DNA of 64,000 nt from Daucus carota subsp. sativus (taxonomy: Eukaryota; Streptophyta; Magnoliopsida; Apiales; Apiaceae), in the NCBI RefSeq assembly GCF_001625215.2, contig NC_030387.2:38153606-38217605 (forward strand), written 5' to 3'. Under the pieces are notes generated by a model that did no database searches, was not told the DNA's origin, and saw only the letters and a list, made by a program, of their open reading frames with translations. The position numbers and the translations under genes were made by a program. Each line of letters begins with the position of its first letter. The first letter of the stretch is position 1. Shown in pieces: positions 1 to 12,790 of the stretch.

Positions 1-32
1 ATGCATAGATTTTGGCAAAAGAAATCTCTTAC

Positions 33-3000
33 CTGTACTGCATCTAAAACTTTATGGTGATGGGCAAAAACTATCATTTTATGAGAACTGATGTTTTTTT
101 CAGTATCTTCATCTGCATTAAGATCTGCGATGATTGGATGAATAGAAAGCCACTCACGAAACCCTGACAACTTTGCCAAACCAAGTTCTTGGTCTGTAAT
201 ATCTGTTGAAAATTTACAACCATCTGAATTGCCTGAAAGCAGAAAGTATACAAAACTAAAGTCTTAAATAAGGAAAAGTTTGAGCAGAATCAGTGATATG
301 GTGTATCACTTTATCTTTTTATATCAAAATTGACACACAATTTATGCTGGCAACAGACAAAACTGATGCTTCCGCAGGATATTGCTTACCTATGTGAGAA
401 GAATAGAAGTTAAATTGATGGTAGTGGAAAACAAAAGTGTGGTCAGGACAGACTAATACAAAACAGTTTTGGCAGGAGAGGGAGGAAGGCTGTATATTAC
501 CATGTCTGAAACTCTTGCGAATAAGGAGATGGTTTTGACCATTCTAGACAAAGAAAAAGATTAAATCCAGCTAATCATCTAGAGATGATTTTAAGTTTTC
601 AGAGAGCAAAAGATAATTACAGGTAGGCTGCCAAAAAATTTCAATTGCTAACAGGGGCTTTCGTGTAATTCTAAAGACTAGTAACATCCTATCTGAAGCA
701 TTTCACAAGTATGACATTCGGACATAAACAATTAAGGTTTAGCTGCAAAATAAAAATCCTTAAGCGTAACAGATGAAAACAATAACTTAGTCCACATGCT
801 TCAATCACAAAGAGTTGCTGGGATAAATAAGATGAGATCATATATACCTGCAGATTTATCATCATTAGGTTTATCAGCACTATCGAGTGATTCATGCTCG
901 GAGTTTTTGTTTGTAGAAGTGTCTTCCACAACTTTGGTAACACCCCTCGCAAAGTCAAAATCAGATTTCTTCAACGCCAAACTTATAACTTGTCTACGCT
1001 TGGGTGGCAATTGCATCAGCACGTCTTCCTTCAAGCGTCTAATCTATTGTACATGTTATGGCAATAAAAAGATTCTGAAAATATTATTTAAATGAAAAAG
1101 AAAAAAACAAGAGAATGACTATTGAACCAGGACCTGAAGCCAAGCGGCAAATATTTTCATAAAAATATCAAGGATTACTTTTAAAAAGAAATTAAAATAA
1201 ACAATAAGAAATAATAAAGAAGAGCATACCATAACACTTTGCTTTAGTAACACATTCAGTTCTTCCAAGCGAACTCCCCTTGAGTAATCCTGTGAAGTGG
1301 GAAAACAATTGAACAATAATATGCTACCTTCAAAAAAATTAAAAGGTCTGCATAAACTGTAAATATATATCGGTAACGATACGGCATAGCCAAACACAAG
1401 ACTATGATGCACAATTGACAAAAAACTATTTAGGTTATACATCTAATTAGCAATAAGCACAATATTAAAATTAATGATGAATAGTTAAGTGATTTGATGA
1501 AGAAAGAGTGCCGCTGTAAATCATATCAATGTAAATGATTTTCTGCAAATAATTATAATTAAACAATAACCAATTAGAGAATAAAGGGTTTCTTAACTGA
1601 ACTCATCTAACTGTTTGGGGATTTTTTGCTATGAGTTATATAGTTCATTTGATCTCTTTAATAAAAAAACATTCCATGTGTAATTTAACATTTAAAAGGG
1701 GGTGTACAAAATTCAACTGCGCCTAACTTAAGTTAAAAAAAAAATTATTGAATGCCTATATAATAGATTATAGCATGTTATACTTGACCCTTATCTTAAA
1801 AGTTAGCTTCTTAGAAACAGTCAATTCATTACCTTGTAGACCTTCCCTTGAATACCACGAAAAGATTTAACTGAGCAGTAGTTTTTTGCGAAGTCATACT
1901 TGTCCTTTCCAAGTAAACCTGGCCTAATATGAAGTAGCACAAAATATTACGGTAATAAGCACCCAAAACAGAGACAAAACAAATGTAATCAGGAAGGAAT
2001 AGAAGACAGAAGGGAAATTACCATAACATATTTATCTGATGAAATATGTCATATGGCCTATGATCACCTAGGAAAATATGCATCATAAGACAAAAATACT
2101 TTGTAACAGATAAAGTAACATTATAAACAAGTAACAACATTGGTAATTTCATGCCTCTGCTACAACCTGGATAAGGAAGGCGTCCCCGAAAGTAGAACTG
2201 TATGCTTGGCCGTTCTTGCCACATCAAGAACAGCTTTAATCTGTTTTGGTTAGCGATAAACTGTTCAGAAATTATATTAAAGAGAGGAAAGGGTAATGGA
2301 AAAACAAAGAAAAGTAATTATAGTATAACAAAGTACAAAGACTACTATAGAAATCTCAAAACTATGATAGACATTGGATACATAACAACTTTCTCAGATC
2401 CGTTCATTAAGTACAAACAGTTCAGAAACAAGAAGAAAGGCTATAAATAAAAAAGATTTTTAGAGTACTTTCATTTACGTGTCTCTTTCTATTAAATAAA
2501 CAAAGGGCATAATCACGAAATACATACTCTCCGTCCCACTTTTCTAGTCCCCATTTCCTTGTTTCTTTTACCAGAAAGGTTGTCCATATTAAGTTAATAT
2601 GGTAAATTACATGTTAAATTTGTAAATTTTTCTGAAAATAAATACACTTTTTTGGTAACATATAGTTTATTTATTATGATTGAATAAAACGTGGGCTTTG
2701 ACAGGGGGACGAGAAAACATATTAATATACCAACATAAGTTTAAGATAGTCCTGTGGAAACACCAACAGATTACATTACCTCATCTGATTCTGATATTTG
2801 CTTTGAGCACCGCACATGGTGTGATTCATCAACTATCAGAACAGCCCAATCTTGTTGTGACATGCTCTTACGCAAGCGGCTAAGCATCGTATATGAAGTA
2901 ATGACAACTTTTGGACATTTTACAAGGCGAGCAGGATTGTTTAGATGGCCAAAAACTATTAAAAAAAAATGTAGTGTTAGTGCAGTATTGTGTATAAAGA

Positions 3001-5419
3001 TGCAAGTTATACCATGAATACTTTAATGCAGCTGCACAAGATGCAAAACCTCTCAATAAGCAATCACATCTCCAGTTCCCCATGCAGATGATGAAAATTT
3101 TCAATTTGCATAAAATGCTTACTTATTGCTAGAGGTAAAAGTATAAATCAAATCCAATTTGTTGTTATATCTTGGCAAAATTTGCCCTAAGTTGTACTTT
3201 AATATATGATATGCATTTCCGCGAATGAGAGCTAGAGTATACACCATTTTGTAATGGAAACACCATTAACACATAAGAGGCAAAATCTGTCTTTGTTCTT
3301 TAAGAAAAACAGTTAGTTTCGTATAACATAACCAACTGACGTCACAGATTACACAGAAATACGATACAGAGAACGTGTGTAAAGCAAAATGTACATAGGA
3401 TATATAACAAATAGAAGCTGCAAGAAAACGGAATCAACATAATAAACATTAAACGACTCTCATCCGTCCATCATCGAAATAAGATGTCAAAAGAATTATT
3501 TAACACCAAAGCCAAAAGTTACTAATAAAATTTTTACTGGTGTGCTATAGCCTATATATATGTCACCAAGTGGGCCAGTGGATCCGTCCTTCCTGGTATA
3601 TAAAAGTAAGTAAGACGGTAAGTAATAATATATTATATGCACAATTATTTATGAGCATTACCAAGATGAATATCACAGGGCAAACAAGTAGGTAGCCAGT
3701 GCTCAAACTCTTCTGCCCAAGCATATCTTAATATAGCTGGGCAAACAACAAGAACAGGACCTTCATTCAAAAAACAGCCTGCAATTGCAATCGCCTGAGA
3801 ATAAGACAGAGACCAAATCAGCAACAATGCTTGCACAGAAATTATATATTATAAAATAATCGGAACCTTAACTTTGTTATATGCGGAAACATTACAGTTC
3901 ACAAGCCCCTCTTTATGATAAAACATGAAAAATAATATTGAAACATCATCATCATTATTATTACCTGGAGTGTTTTACCTAGCCCCATTTCATCTGCAAT
4001 AAGACACTTACCACCCCTTCGTAATCCAAACCTCACGCCTTCATGTTGAAAGGGCAGTAAAGTATCTAACAAAAAATTTGGAAGCCTCTGTAACAACTCA
4101 TCAACCTTCTCATCAGACAAATGTTCTGGCCTACAAGGTGTCCAACGCCCGGAACTGAAAGAATCCGATAGTTTCACCACAACATTTAGTGTTGACCAAG
4201 GTACTTCTTCACACTGAATATGCTTGGACATCTTAAAACACCTCAACACCGCATCATAGTCTCTCAGTTTGTAAACACATGCCTTTCCACCACCAGTGTT
4301 CTGAGTGTAGTGTGATTGCATAATCTAGTAACACAACAAAATTAAATCAATTACAACATACAAATATGAAAAAACTGCTAGAGTTCCCAAATAATAGTAT
4401 GCCAAAATGAATATCAGTTGCTCAAGTGGCAAATTTAATCCACTATACCTCTGTTCATATAGGTATAACTAATTACAATTCGATGTGTAAGCACATTTGT
4501 GATCCGTTTAAGGGTGATTCTGGAAATCCTAGCATTTCACTTCTAATATACGACATAATACTATCTCTCCCCCTCCCCCTCCCTTGTTAAGTGACCAATT
4601 CTCCTAAAACCTCAAGGTGTTAGGAGGAGGGCTTACCAGAATCATATTGTATTCTAACATCCCTCTCCTCTCTCTCTCCCTCTCCTCTTTCTCTCTTCCT
4701 CTCCTCTTTCTCTCTTCCTCTCCTCTCTCTCTCCCTCTCCCCTCTCTTACCCTATGTGTCCCCTCCCTCTCCCTCTCCCTCTCCCTCTCCCTCCCTCCCC
4801 CTCCTCTCTCTCTCTCCCTCTCCTCTATCCCTCTCCCTGTCCTCTCTCTCCCTCTCTCTATCACTCACTCTTCCCCCTCCCTCTCTCCCTCCCCCGCCCT
4901 CTCTCCCCCCCTCTCTCTCTCTGTTCATAGTTTAGTGTGATGGCACAATCTAATATCATATCCAAACATACAAACCCAAAACATCAAAATTAATAAAATG
5001 CATCGAGAACCAAACATACAAACCCAAAACATCAAAATTAATAAAATGCATCGAGAAAAAGAGGAAATTACAGAGGAAAGACAATCATCAATAATCTCCA
5101 GACACGCAGCTTCACCAGGAAACGCCAAACCCTCCACCGCAACCGGAGTAACCGAAAACGAATCAGCAGAGCAAATCTCAAGCCTAACACGAAACCTATC
5201 AGCCAACTGCACCGCTTCTTTCAAAACCCGACCCGACAAATCAGGACGAGGCGGACACTTAAACGAATCAGTCGAAGAGTTCGGCTCAGGCGACACTTTT
5301 CGACACTTAAAAAGCTTCCAGGGGTCGTGATCGGAGACGCCGCGTTCACGCCGCTTCGCCAGCGCGGCTAACCGGTTCAATTCGGATCGCTTTCGCTGTT
5401 CTTCGGTGATTTGCTGCAT
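33..5419 (-). CDS. CHR18: SNF2-family ATPase, CHR18/SMARCAL1-like annealing helicase (3' part off the left edge)
   Basis: Ten exons assembled by eye: 5072-5419, 3965-4324, 3662-3794, 2780-2955, 2167-2240, 2022-2057, 1833-1923, 1230-1289, 848-1043 and 33-232, then a donor leading off the window. Together they give about 558 residues in phase. Seen: Walker A DEMGLGKT at the end of exon 2 (about residue 230), the DESHH Walker B box in exon 4 (about 323), motif III LSGTP in exon 5 and RPYDIFHQINMLW across exons 5-6. The family (Arabidopsis CHR18, animal SMARCAL1) remodels stalled replication forks in the nucleus by re-annealing DNA. The part before the ATPase core (exon 2) may be the substrate-recognition (HARP-like) segment; this is inferred. 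The last roughly 120 residues, with helicase motifs V-VI, should lie left of position 1. The start is the first ATG of the long first exon. No break is seen. Exon 6 is only 36 bp. Confidence 0.9.
2527..2713. mobile_element. Degenerate Stowaway-like MITE in CHR18 intron 4
   Basis: The left end reads TA then CTCTCCGTCCCAC, close to the Stowaway terminal repeat. A loosely matching right end (GGGGGACGAGAA) lies near 2704-2715. The inner parts of the two ends do not pair well, so the right border is uncertain. Confidence 0.35.
4562..4922. repeat. CT/GA-rich low-complexity tract in CHR18 intron 1
   Basis: About 360 bp almost purely of C and T on the plus strand, built of CTCTCC, CCCTCT and CTCTCT units. 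It lies inside the first intron (4325-5071) of the minus-strand CHR18-like gene, so the transcript is GA-rich. Open frames on both strands here are repeat artefacts. Confidence 0.9.
4962..5057. repeat. 48-bp perfect tandem duplication beside the CHR18 intron 1 donor
   Basis: Two adjacent 48-bp copies (4962-5009 and 5010-5057), each starting CCAAACATACAAACCC and ending GCATCGAGAA. They lie 14 bp inside intron 1 from the exon 1 splice donor (5070-5071) and do not touch the donor. Confidence 0.9.
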
Positions 5420-5922
5420 CTTCGATTTCTAGGGTTTGGAGAAAGGGTGTTTGAAGAGGGCGGGAAAGTGTTTGTGAAATAACAGAGGAAGAAGATAAGA
5501 GATGGTGTGAATTTAAGGATTGTTACTGAGTTGCTGTAACGGTAAAATTTATTGGTTTTTGGAAAGTTTGTTTTCGAAATCCAAATTTAAATCAAATCGC
5601 CTGGGAGCCGTTTGGTGAAAAACCCGATTAACAAAAAACATTACTCGTTCAAATCACAAAAGATTATTTTTCTTTTTATTTTTTGAATAAATTACAAACA
5701 TTATTTCCATATTTAATATTTAATTTATAACACACATGTATTAAAAATATTTATATATACTATATTTATATTTCTTAAAATATGTATTGAAAGATAGATT
5801 TTTATTTATCTCTTGACATGAGAAAATTTATGAGATAAAAATAAATTTTAGAAGTACTTGATAAAATTGTATTTGATGAAAACAAAGATATGCAGAGAGG
5901 TTTTATTCTTCGGAAAATGATA

Positions 5923-6404
5923 CTCCCTCCGTCCCACTCATTTCTTTACACTTTCCTTTTTGAGATATCCTATCCAATTCTTTATATTTCAAAATTCAGT
6001 CTTTCGAATATGTGTCCAAGGGCATAAAATAATCATTAAATTCTATAAAAATGATCTATTCTGATTGGTGGAGTTGATGTGATTGCAGGAGGCCATTATC
6101 ATTTGTTATTCATCCACCAATCAAAAAGAGCTACTTTTATTGGACTTAGGGACTATTGTGTGCCCTTGGGCACACCATAGAAAATCCCTTCAAAATTTAC
6201 CAAGAATAGTTAATGGGCCCCACCACTTCTCCATTTTTCTTTTCTTTTCACACTACTTTTACTGCACTATCTTCTTTTTATACATTAAAAATCAATGGGT
6301 CCCATCACTTCACCCACTTTTTTTCCTCTTTTCCACTATTTTATACATATTTCTTAACCTCCGTGCACAACCCATTTAATAATAAATGGGATGGACGGAG
6401 CGAG
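5923..6404. mobile_element. Stowaway MITE
   Basis: The left end TA-CTCCCTCCGTCCCAC and the right end GGGATGGACGGAGCGAG-TA form the inverted CTCCCTCCGTCCC terminus of plant Stowaway (Mariner-derived) elements, with the TA target duplication on both sides. The element is 482 bp and has no transposase. A polypyrimidine frame inside it is not a gene. Confidence 0.8.
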
Positions 6405-7418
6405 TATCAGACTTGCATATGTTAAGCATGCCGTCAACGTTCATCAGTCAGGAGTAAGAAATATTGATAGTATTAATTATATACTTGGATTAAGCAAAAA
6501 TGTCATTTTTAAATTTGTTATAATAAAATATAAATTCTAAAATTAATTGTTTTAAAAATGATTACTTTTTTTACATAGAAATCCGCGGACGCTGCCCTTC
6601 GGGTGTTGAGTGATATTTGTAACTAAACGAACCGATTTAATTTTTGATTCACTTTTTACGGGTGCTAAAACTACATAAAAAATATTAGGATTTTCTCAAG
6701 TATGACGTTTAAAGACAATTCTGTTAAATCTCATAGAACAGAGAAAACTGTTAATAGTGCTCACAAGTCACAAAAGTTGATACCTTTCTCCACCATCTGG
6801 CAAGCTGGGGCTTTTAAAGAAGTGCAACAATCATGAATATTCCAATGTCATCTTTCAGAATAGTTTCCAACACATTATCCACAGTTCTACTGATTCTCAT
6901 TTCTCAATATATGCTCTGTTATCCGGTATGACAATCAGCCAATCAGGGTCGGTGAATAACATGTGCAAACAGTCCCACGGCACAGGCCTTCTAACAATGC
7001 GAGGAGTACATGTATTGGCTTTGTACCAGCTCAAAACCTGCATTTCAAGGAATAATACGAATCAAGAAAGAATAATACAATGTGAACTCTATTCGAATAT
7101 CATTAGGCCTTGCCAAAGTATTAAGTTTTACGCCATGTTTCAATGACTTACAGCAGAGGATTCCTCTTCTGCTGTTACTATAAAGGGAAAAAAAAGTGTT
7201 TCTGATGTGTATGGGGGTAGGGTGAAGACAGTAAGTTTCATGTTTCGTGCATGCAAAGCATATTGAACTTTGCTTTCCTGCCTGCACAGTTACATGTGCG
7301 GTACATAATTTACAGACCTGCAAGACTTGTTTGCCAGGCTTTCTACGTAAACAATTTTCTTGATTCTCAATCACTATAAAACCATTCAGCTTTCGTATTA
7401 AGGTGTCGTGGTAAGAGA
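6405..7418. other. Spacer with one coding-like fragment (6897-7044, minus)
   Basis: No complete gene is seen between the Stowaway MITE and the remorin start. On the minus strand 7044-6897 reads as 40-odd open codons including VRRPVPWDCLHM and DPDWLIVIPDN, ending in a stop. Its W/P/D-rich composition looks more like protein than chance AT-rich DNA. I do not recognise the family, and no flanking exon could be joined to it. The rest holds nothing I can name apart from the expected remorin promoter and 5' leader next to 7419. Confidence 0.3.
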
Positions 7419-8877
7419 ATGGAAAACTTGATCAAACAGCAGCAGCAGAAGAGGTATGTTACCATTCAATGCAGCAAGGAAACATATGAAGCTTATTTTG
7501 CATGGAAGATTAATGCAGCATTTTAAATTCTACATTTTCTCACTTTCATATTTTTAACAACACTCAAAAATCATATTGCATGCTTTATGATAGGGTGAAA
7601 AATTCTGGAGGACAAGCCGGCAGGGAAGTAGCGAATGCTAGAGGAACAAAGCTACCACTGCAACAAACAGAATCCTTCAAGAGAGGTTTTTCCAAATATT
7701 TAGAATTAATTTTCATACTTGCTGTTGTGATTGTCTGCAATACTGTATCTGTAATGGGCTTAAGAGCTATAACTTTGTTCTGTTTTGGGTAGATAAAAGG
7801 ACACAAAATTGGTTCCAGAGGCAATTTTCTAACCAAATGAGTCCTGGCTATGACTCTGAAGACGGTGATCATGCCACAGCAATTGCAGCAGCTACATTTG
7901 CCATATATTCAAACGACGAATCAAGGGGAGGCTACAACCAGAAAATCAATAGACAGGGTCCTAATTCCCCGTCCCCCAGGGTGAACACCAGAAAAGAAGA
8001 CCCCATTCGGTTTCCAGAACCAGGTAGGGTATCTAGACGCCCATCGAGTAACAATACCAGAGGAAGACAAGGTAAACGTCACATTCTAAGCTTGCCTGTA
8101 ATCTTTAAAATTGGGTTTAGTAAATGAGTTATCGAGCTAATATGAGACATTTGCATGTCAGTTGTTACCTGGTTTCCTTTACATTGAACAAATTATCAAA
8201 AAGGAATATCTCAATATGATAGATATAATGTTTATTTGAGTTTGTAGATTCATCAATAAGAAGACCAGGGGGACGTGAGTCATCTAGGCCAGCAACTCCC
8301 GCTACTGAAAATGAAATACTTATCCGAAGTTCTACCCAGGGTAGAAATGGAAACACCAGAGCAGAGGCTTGGGAAAAAGCCGAGAATGCAAAGATTCAAA
8401 AACGGTAATGTTTTTTGAGTTTGCAGTCAATCAAATTAGATGATTTTGTATGAAAGATTCATATAAAATGGGGAAAAAAAGGATAATGTACGAGCTAATA
8501 GTAGCATCCATTTATTTCTGCACAATTTAGGTATGAGAAGATGAGTTCCCATATTCTTGCTTGGGAGAATGAGAAGAAACAGAAAGCAAAACTTCAAATG
8601 GAACGGAGAAAGGTTAACAATGACTCCTGATCTTTTTACTCAGTCTACGGGGAAAATTTACTGACAAGAAGTTGTTGTAATGCAGGGTGAACTAGAGCGG
8701 AGAAGGGCAAGAAATTCACAGCATTACCAATTCAAACTAGCCAAAATTGATAATATTGCTGAAGGAGCAAGAGCACAGCTTGAAGAGAAAAGGAAAAACG
8801 ACAAGATTAAAGTGCAAGAACGCGCAAAGAAGATGAAATCATCTGGGAAAGTTCATACCTCTTGTTTATGCTTCTGA
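7419..8877 (+). CDS. Remorin family protein
   Basis: Six exons: 7419-7453, 7594-7685, 7793-8071, 8248-8404, 8531-8612 and 8686-8877. They give 278 residues in phase. The C-terminal third is a typical Remorin_C domain: RAEAWEKAENAKIQKRYEKM, then HILAWENEKKQKAK and a long basic/acidic coiled coil ending ERAKKM. The protein ends SCLCF, and cysteines of this kind serve as S-acylation anchors in remorins. The N-terminal half is long and disordered, with an acidic patch followed by a T-A-I-A-A-A-T-F-A stretch as in the larger remorin groups. Remorins sit on the inner face of the plasma membrane in nanodomains and act in signalling and cell-to-cell movement control; the partner here is unknown. The start is the ATG of a 35-bp first exon. 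Nothing is broken. Confidence 0.9.
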
Positions 8878-9077
8878 ATGCCCCGACCCATCACATAATG
8901 TAATTTACAGTATTTAAAAGTATATGTGTGTAACTTAAACATTTAAACTCTATAGGTAATCAAGTATATAATTATACAGGAGTGCTTAGTTGTAATTCGT
9001 ATGACTTTCTTCTCACTGTTTGTTTAACTACTTGAACCTCCCACTGGACTTGCATAAGTAGGTTCTGGATTTTTTTC

Positions 9078-9275
9078 GTATAATTATATCACTGTTTCTT
9101 CTGCATAACGGTTGTGTGGTATCCAGCGAGGATGTTTTTGGCTTCAGGATCCTTGCATGGTTCTCAGAAGCGGATTTTATTTCAATTTTCAGCTGGTGGT
9201 GATGTCTGTACTGCATAAACAGAAACTTTCTTGAAGGATTCTGTAATTTCTTTCTGCACCTTGTATTCCTTTGTG
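9078..9275 (-). pseudogene. Decayed fragment of the calmodulin-binding protein gene
   Basis: About 190 bp match 21148-21330, inside the intact calmodulin-binding gene at 20192-21598. The minus strand reads CRRNSDIIIRKKS where the intact gene has HRRNSDIIITKNS, and the match then degrades with small gaps. No start or conserved C-terminal domain is present, so this is a partial, non-functional copy in the same orientation about 12 kb from its source. Confidence 0.75.
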
Positions 9276-10279
9276 CAAATCTCCCTTTCTAATCTTTTTG
9301 CGTAGGATCATCACCTCAGTTATCTGTCCCTGGCACAGCAAAACAAAAATAATCAAAATATGAATGATTCTATGCAATTGTGTATATAAAAGTTTAATAT
9401 AATGTGTAGCAAGCCCTCTTAATGTTTCGGTTTACTTATAATGAGAACTTTGTGCACCAGATACGAGGGCCACATGAGAAATAATATGGCAAAGGAGTTT
9501 AAAAGGATTTGAAAGAGACGATTTTCCAGATTTTTATTATCATTAACCAACTTTAGCCCACTAATGATGCCAGTATGTGACATTCCCAGAAATGCATAAC
9601 TAGCAAGAGGGGAACTACTTGCTCTTGGACATTGACTGCCCGAAAACTCTTTAAATATGTCGAATGAGATTGATAGACATGGATCAGTTGGCCTTTGGAA
9701 TGATAATAATACCAGAGGCTTGATAGGTCAATTATCAAAGTAGCAGAAAGTTTTGATCTGGAACAATTTATGTCCTTTAAACACGACAACTACTTGTTGC
9801 TTGGCAATAACAATTCTTAACGTAATCCAAAGACCGTTTACTTTCATAATCCTGTAGTAGACTCATTATTAACGTATATCAATTCGTTTCAAGAAAAACT
9901 CGACAAAGACAGAATTCTGAAACTGAACACAACAGAGCTGGAAACTAGATAAACTCAAAGCAAATGAAAAGGAGGACAAAGCACAGTGTGTGTAATAATT
10001 TTATTGGTGATAGGACTATCAAACAAAACAAGAGGGATATCTATACCAGACTTATCTACACCACAAGTTCTTCTTTATAATAAATAAGAATCCCCATCAA
10101 CCAAAATGTTACATTCCAAGAGGGGACCCGTCGACAAAGAAATAAGAGAATCCAACTTTATAATCAAACACGAAATTCACAATACACATCCACTGTATTC
10201 TCCTCTTTTATGTGTCTGAGAGAGAGGCAACAAAGCAACAGAACACACATACAGATATATATTATATAGAGCATAAAGT
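9276..10279. other. Intergenic spacer
   Basis: No gene, RNA or clear transposon is visible. Short open frames have no recognisable content. The right part presumably holds the promoter and 5' leader of the PIF7-like gene. Confidence 0.5.
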
Positions 10280-12790
10280 ATGAGTAGAAAGGAATACACA
10301 GTACCGAAGGGTGATTTATGGGGGCACTTAAGACAAGCAGAGAAAGTTGGAGAAGAAACTGAAGGAAACAGAAGGTCGTCGCATGTGCACGACCATCAGA
10401 AGTCCTACAATCATCTTGTCTGCATGTATGTTTCCATTGCACCGCCACTATTTTTACTAATTTATTCTGCAACTCGTCTGTATGATATTCTTCCAAGTTC
10501 AGATGTACTTGTGTTTTATTTTGTGCATACCTTTATTTCTCCTGAATCCAAGATGCACCAACATTCAAAAACAAAGCATGTAGTCATAATTTATATGATA
10601 CATGCTTCTGTTGCTAATTATGTTGTTGCTTTTTCAGCAGAACACTATGTACACAGACACATATATGCAGCTATGTCTATATATGGATTTTTATTTTATG
10701 GTCACGGGGTTTCTGAAAGAAATTTTTAGATCTCTTGGCCTATTTGATGAAGTCCTCATTTCCTTGTTTTACCTAGCAACTGATTTTTTTAGCCACAACA
10801 ATGTCAAACAGACTCAGAATTCAACAATCAGAACACTTCTACTTTATGGTTGTGCTCAAAGGATAAAGCCTATTTGCCAAGTTACTAAATGAGGATAAGC
10901 TTTTTGTTACTTGCAATGTAGCTTTTTCAGTTCTATTCTCCTCTCCCTCATCTGGGAATAAATTTATTATTCTTAACTTTTTTGTATCATAACCTTACGA
11001 TGCTCTGTGTAATTGAAGCTATGTATACAGAAAGAATAATTGCAGGAAAGATGCAAAGTACAATCAAATTCTTTTCTGTGATATCTATGGTTTATGATAA
11101 AATTAAAAGAAAGAAACTAACCAAAGGTTGCTTCAAATCCAGGTCAAATTATGATATCACCGAGCTGGGATGGGAGAATGGCCAGCCATTAATGCATGAA
11201 CATGTGGGGATCCTTCCAGCTGTTCCAGATTCAAAAACCACATGGGATAGGACCGACGATACACTTGAGTCCATTGTTCATCAAGCTACATACCCGAATG
11301 TAAACTTGCCTGAATTTGATCATCACCTGAATCAAAATCATCAATTGACAAACAAGAACTCCATTGTCACACCCTCTACCAGAATATGGGGCGAAAATTC
11401 CAACCACGTAGAAATGAGTCCCCCGGTGTACACCAAGAAGCGGGTCCAATCATCAGAACACTCAGATCAATGTAGAGGAATGAATAACTTGACCATTAGT
11501 CACCAGAATCACGCTGATAAAAGGCCATGTGGCAGTGGCAATGCAACCTTTGCTAAAAACAATGATGCAACTATGATGACATGGGCTTCTCTCGAATCTC
11601 CTAGGAGCATGAGATCGAAAACTAAGCCTGTGGATGAGGATTCAGCTTGCCATGCTGGATCAGTAAGTTACAAATATTTCAATAAAGTGACATTATGTCA
11701 GACCTCCAATGGTGACAAAATTTTTTTTTTTTTTAAAGAAAAGAAATCTTATTGTCTATACAGAGTATTATAGATGCATACACTGCAGTCAACTTGGTTT
11801 ATCAACAAACAGTATACTTGTGATTTTTAACAGGAAATTCCAGATGAAGAGCCTGTGAACAAGGGTGAAACAGCTCCATCCCACTCAAGTAAACGAAGCA
11901 GAGTAGCTGCTGTTCATAATCAATCAGAAAGGGTATTTTTCAATGATTTTAATGTCTTAAAAATAAAGTTTACAACTGTTAGTGAGTGTCTTCCTATACT
12001 TACACAGAAACGTAGAGACAGGATCAACCAGAAGATGAAAACTCTGCAGAGGCTGGTGCCTAATGCAAATAAGGTGTTTCTTGCTCTTTTTTAAGTTTGA
12101 AGAAACCGTGTTATTTAAAATTTAAGTACATGCTTATGTTTGTCTCAAAAATCCTTTGCAGACTGATAAAGCTTCGATGCTTGATGAGGTAATCGAGCAC
12201 TTAAAACAACTTCAAGCACAAGTTCAGATGATGAGTTCTAGAAATATACCCCATATGATGATGCCTCTAGGAATGCAGCAACAGCTACAGATGTCTCTTC
12301 TTGCACGGATGGGAATGGGTGCTGCCCCGGGGTTGAATTTTGGGTCGATGCTTGACATGACTAACATAGCTCGAACTGCATCTCAACCTCATCCTTCCTT
12401 AATCCACCCTAACTCTGCCACCACAGCGGTTACTCCCACATTTATTCCGCCACAGTTTATGTTTCCACCCATGATTTCCAGACAAGTCCAGTCACAAGCA
12501 AACATGGTTCAGGAAGCTACAGGCACCAATCCTGTCCCATTCAGTGATCCATACAGAGCACTGCTGACGCAAGTATGTTCAAATAATGTTAAATCATTTA
12601 AAATTTATGAAAATTCTTTTCTCACTTTTACATGTTTAGATGTTCGGGTTTACTGATTACATCTCTTCTGCAGTCCATGAATATGGAACTCAACAACAAG
12701 ATGGCTGCAGCGGTCTATCAGCAACAACTTAATCAGGCAGCACAGACAACAAATGGCACTTCAAACCCAAAACATGTACAAAGAGAATGA
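10280..12790 (+). CDS. PIF7: PIF7-like bHLH transcription factor (phytochrome-interacting factor)
   Basis: Six exons: 10280-10425, 11143-11662, 11834-11932, 12008-12073, 12162-12572 and 12674-12790. They give 452 residues in phase. Seen: the active-phyB-binding (APB) type motif ELGWENGQ at about residue 56, the TLESIVHQA block and the MTWASLESPRS block. Next come the basic helix-loop-helix (AAVHNQSER, KRRDRINQKMKTLQRLVPN, TDKASMLDEVIEHLKQLQAQ), a Q/M-rich linker and the C-terminal MNMELNNKMAAAVYQQQ. These blocks fit PIF7 better than the related PIF8/UNE10. PIFs bind G-box DNA in the nucleus and promote shade-avoidance and elongation growth, restrained by phytochrome B. An APF (phyA-binding) motif was not seen, as expected for PIF7. 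The short first exon carrying the ATG is joined by the phase 2 junction that makes the methionine of MSNYD. No damage is seen. Confidence 0.88.

Noticed and set aside
4604-4940. Two overlapping open frames of about 90-110 codons in the CT/GA tract
   Set aside because: Pure low-complexity translation (RE and LS repeats) inside an intron.
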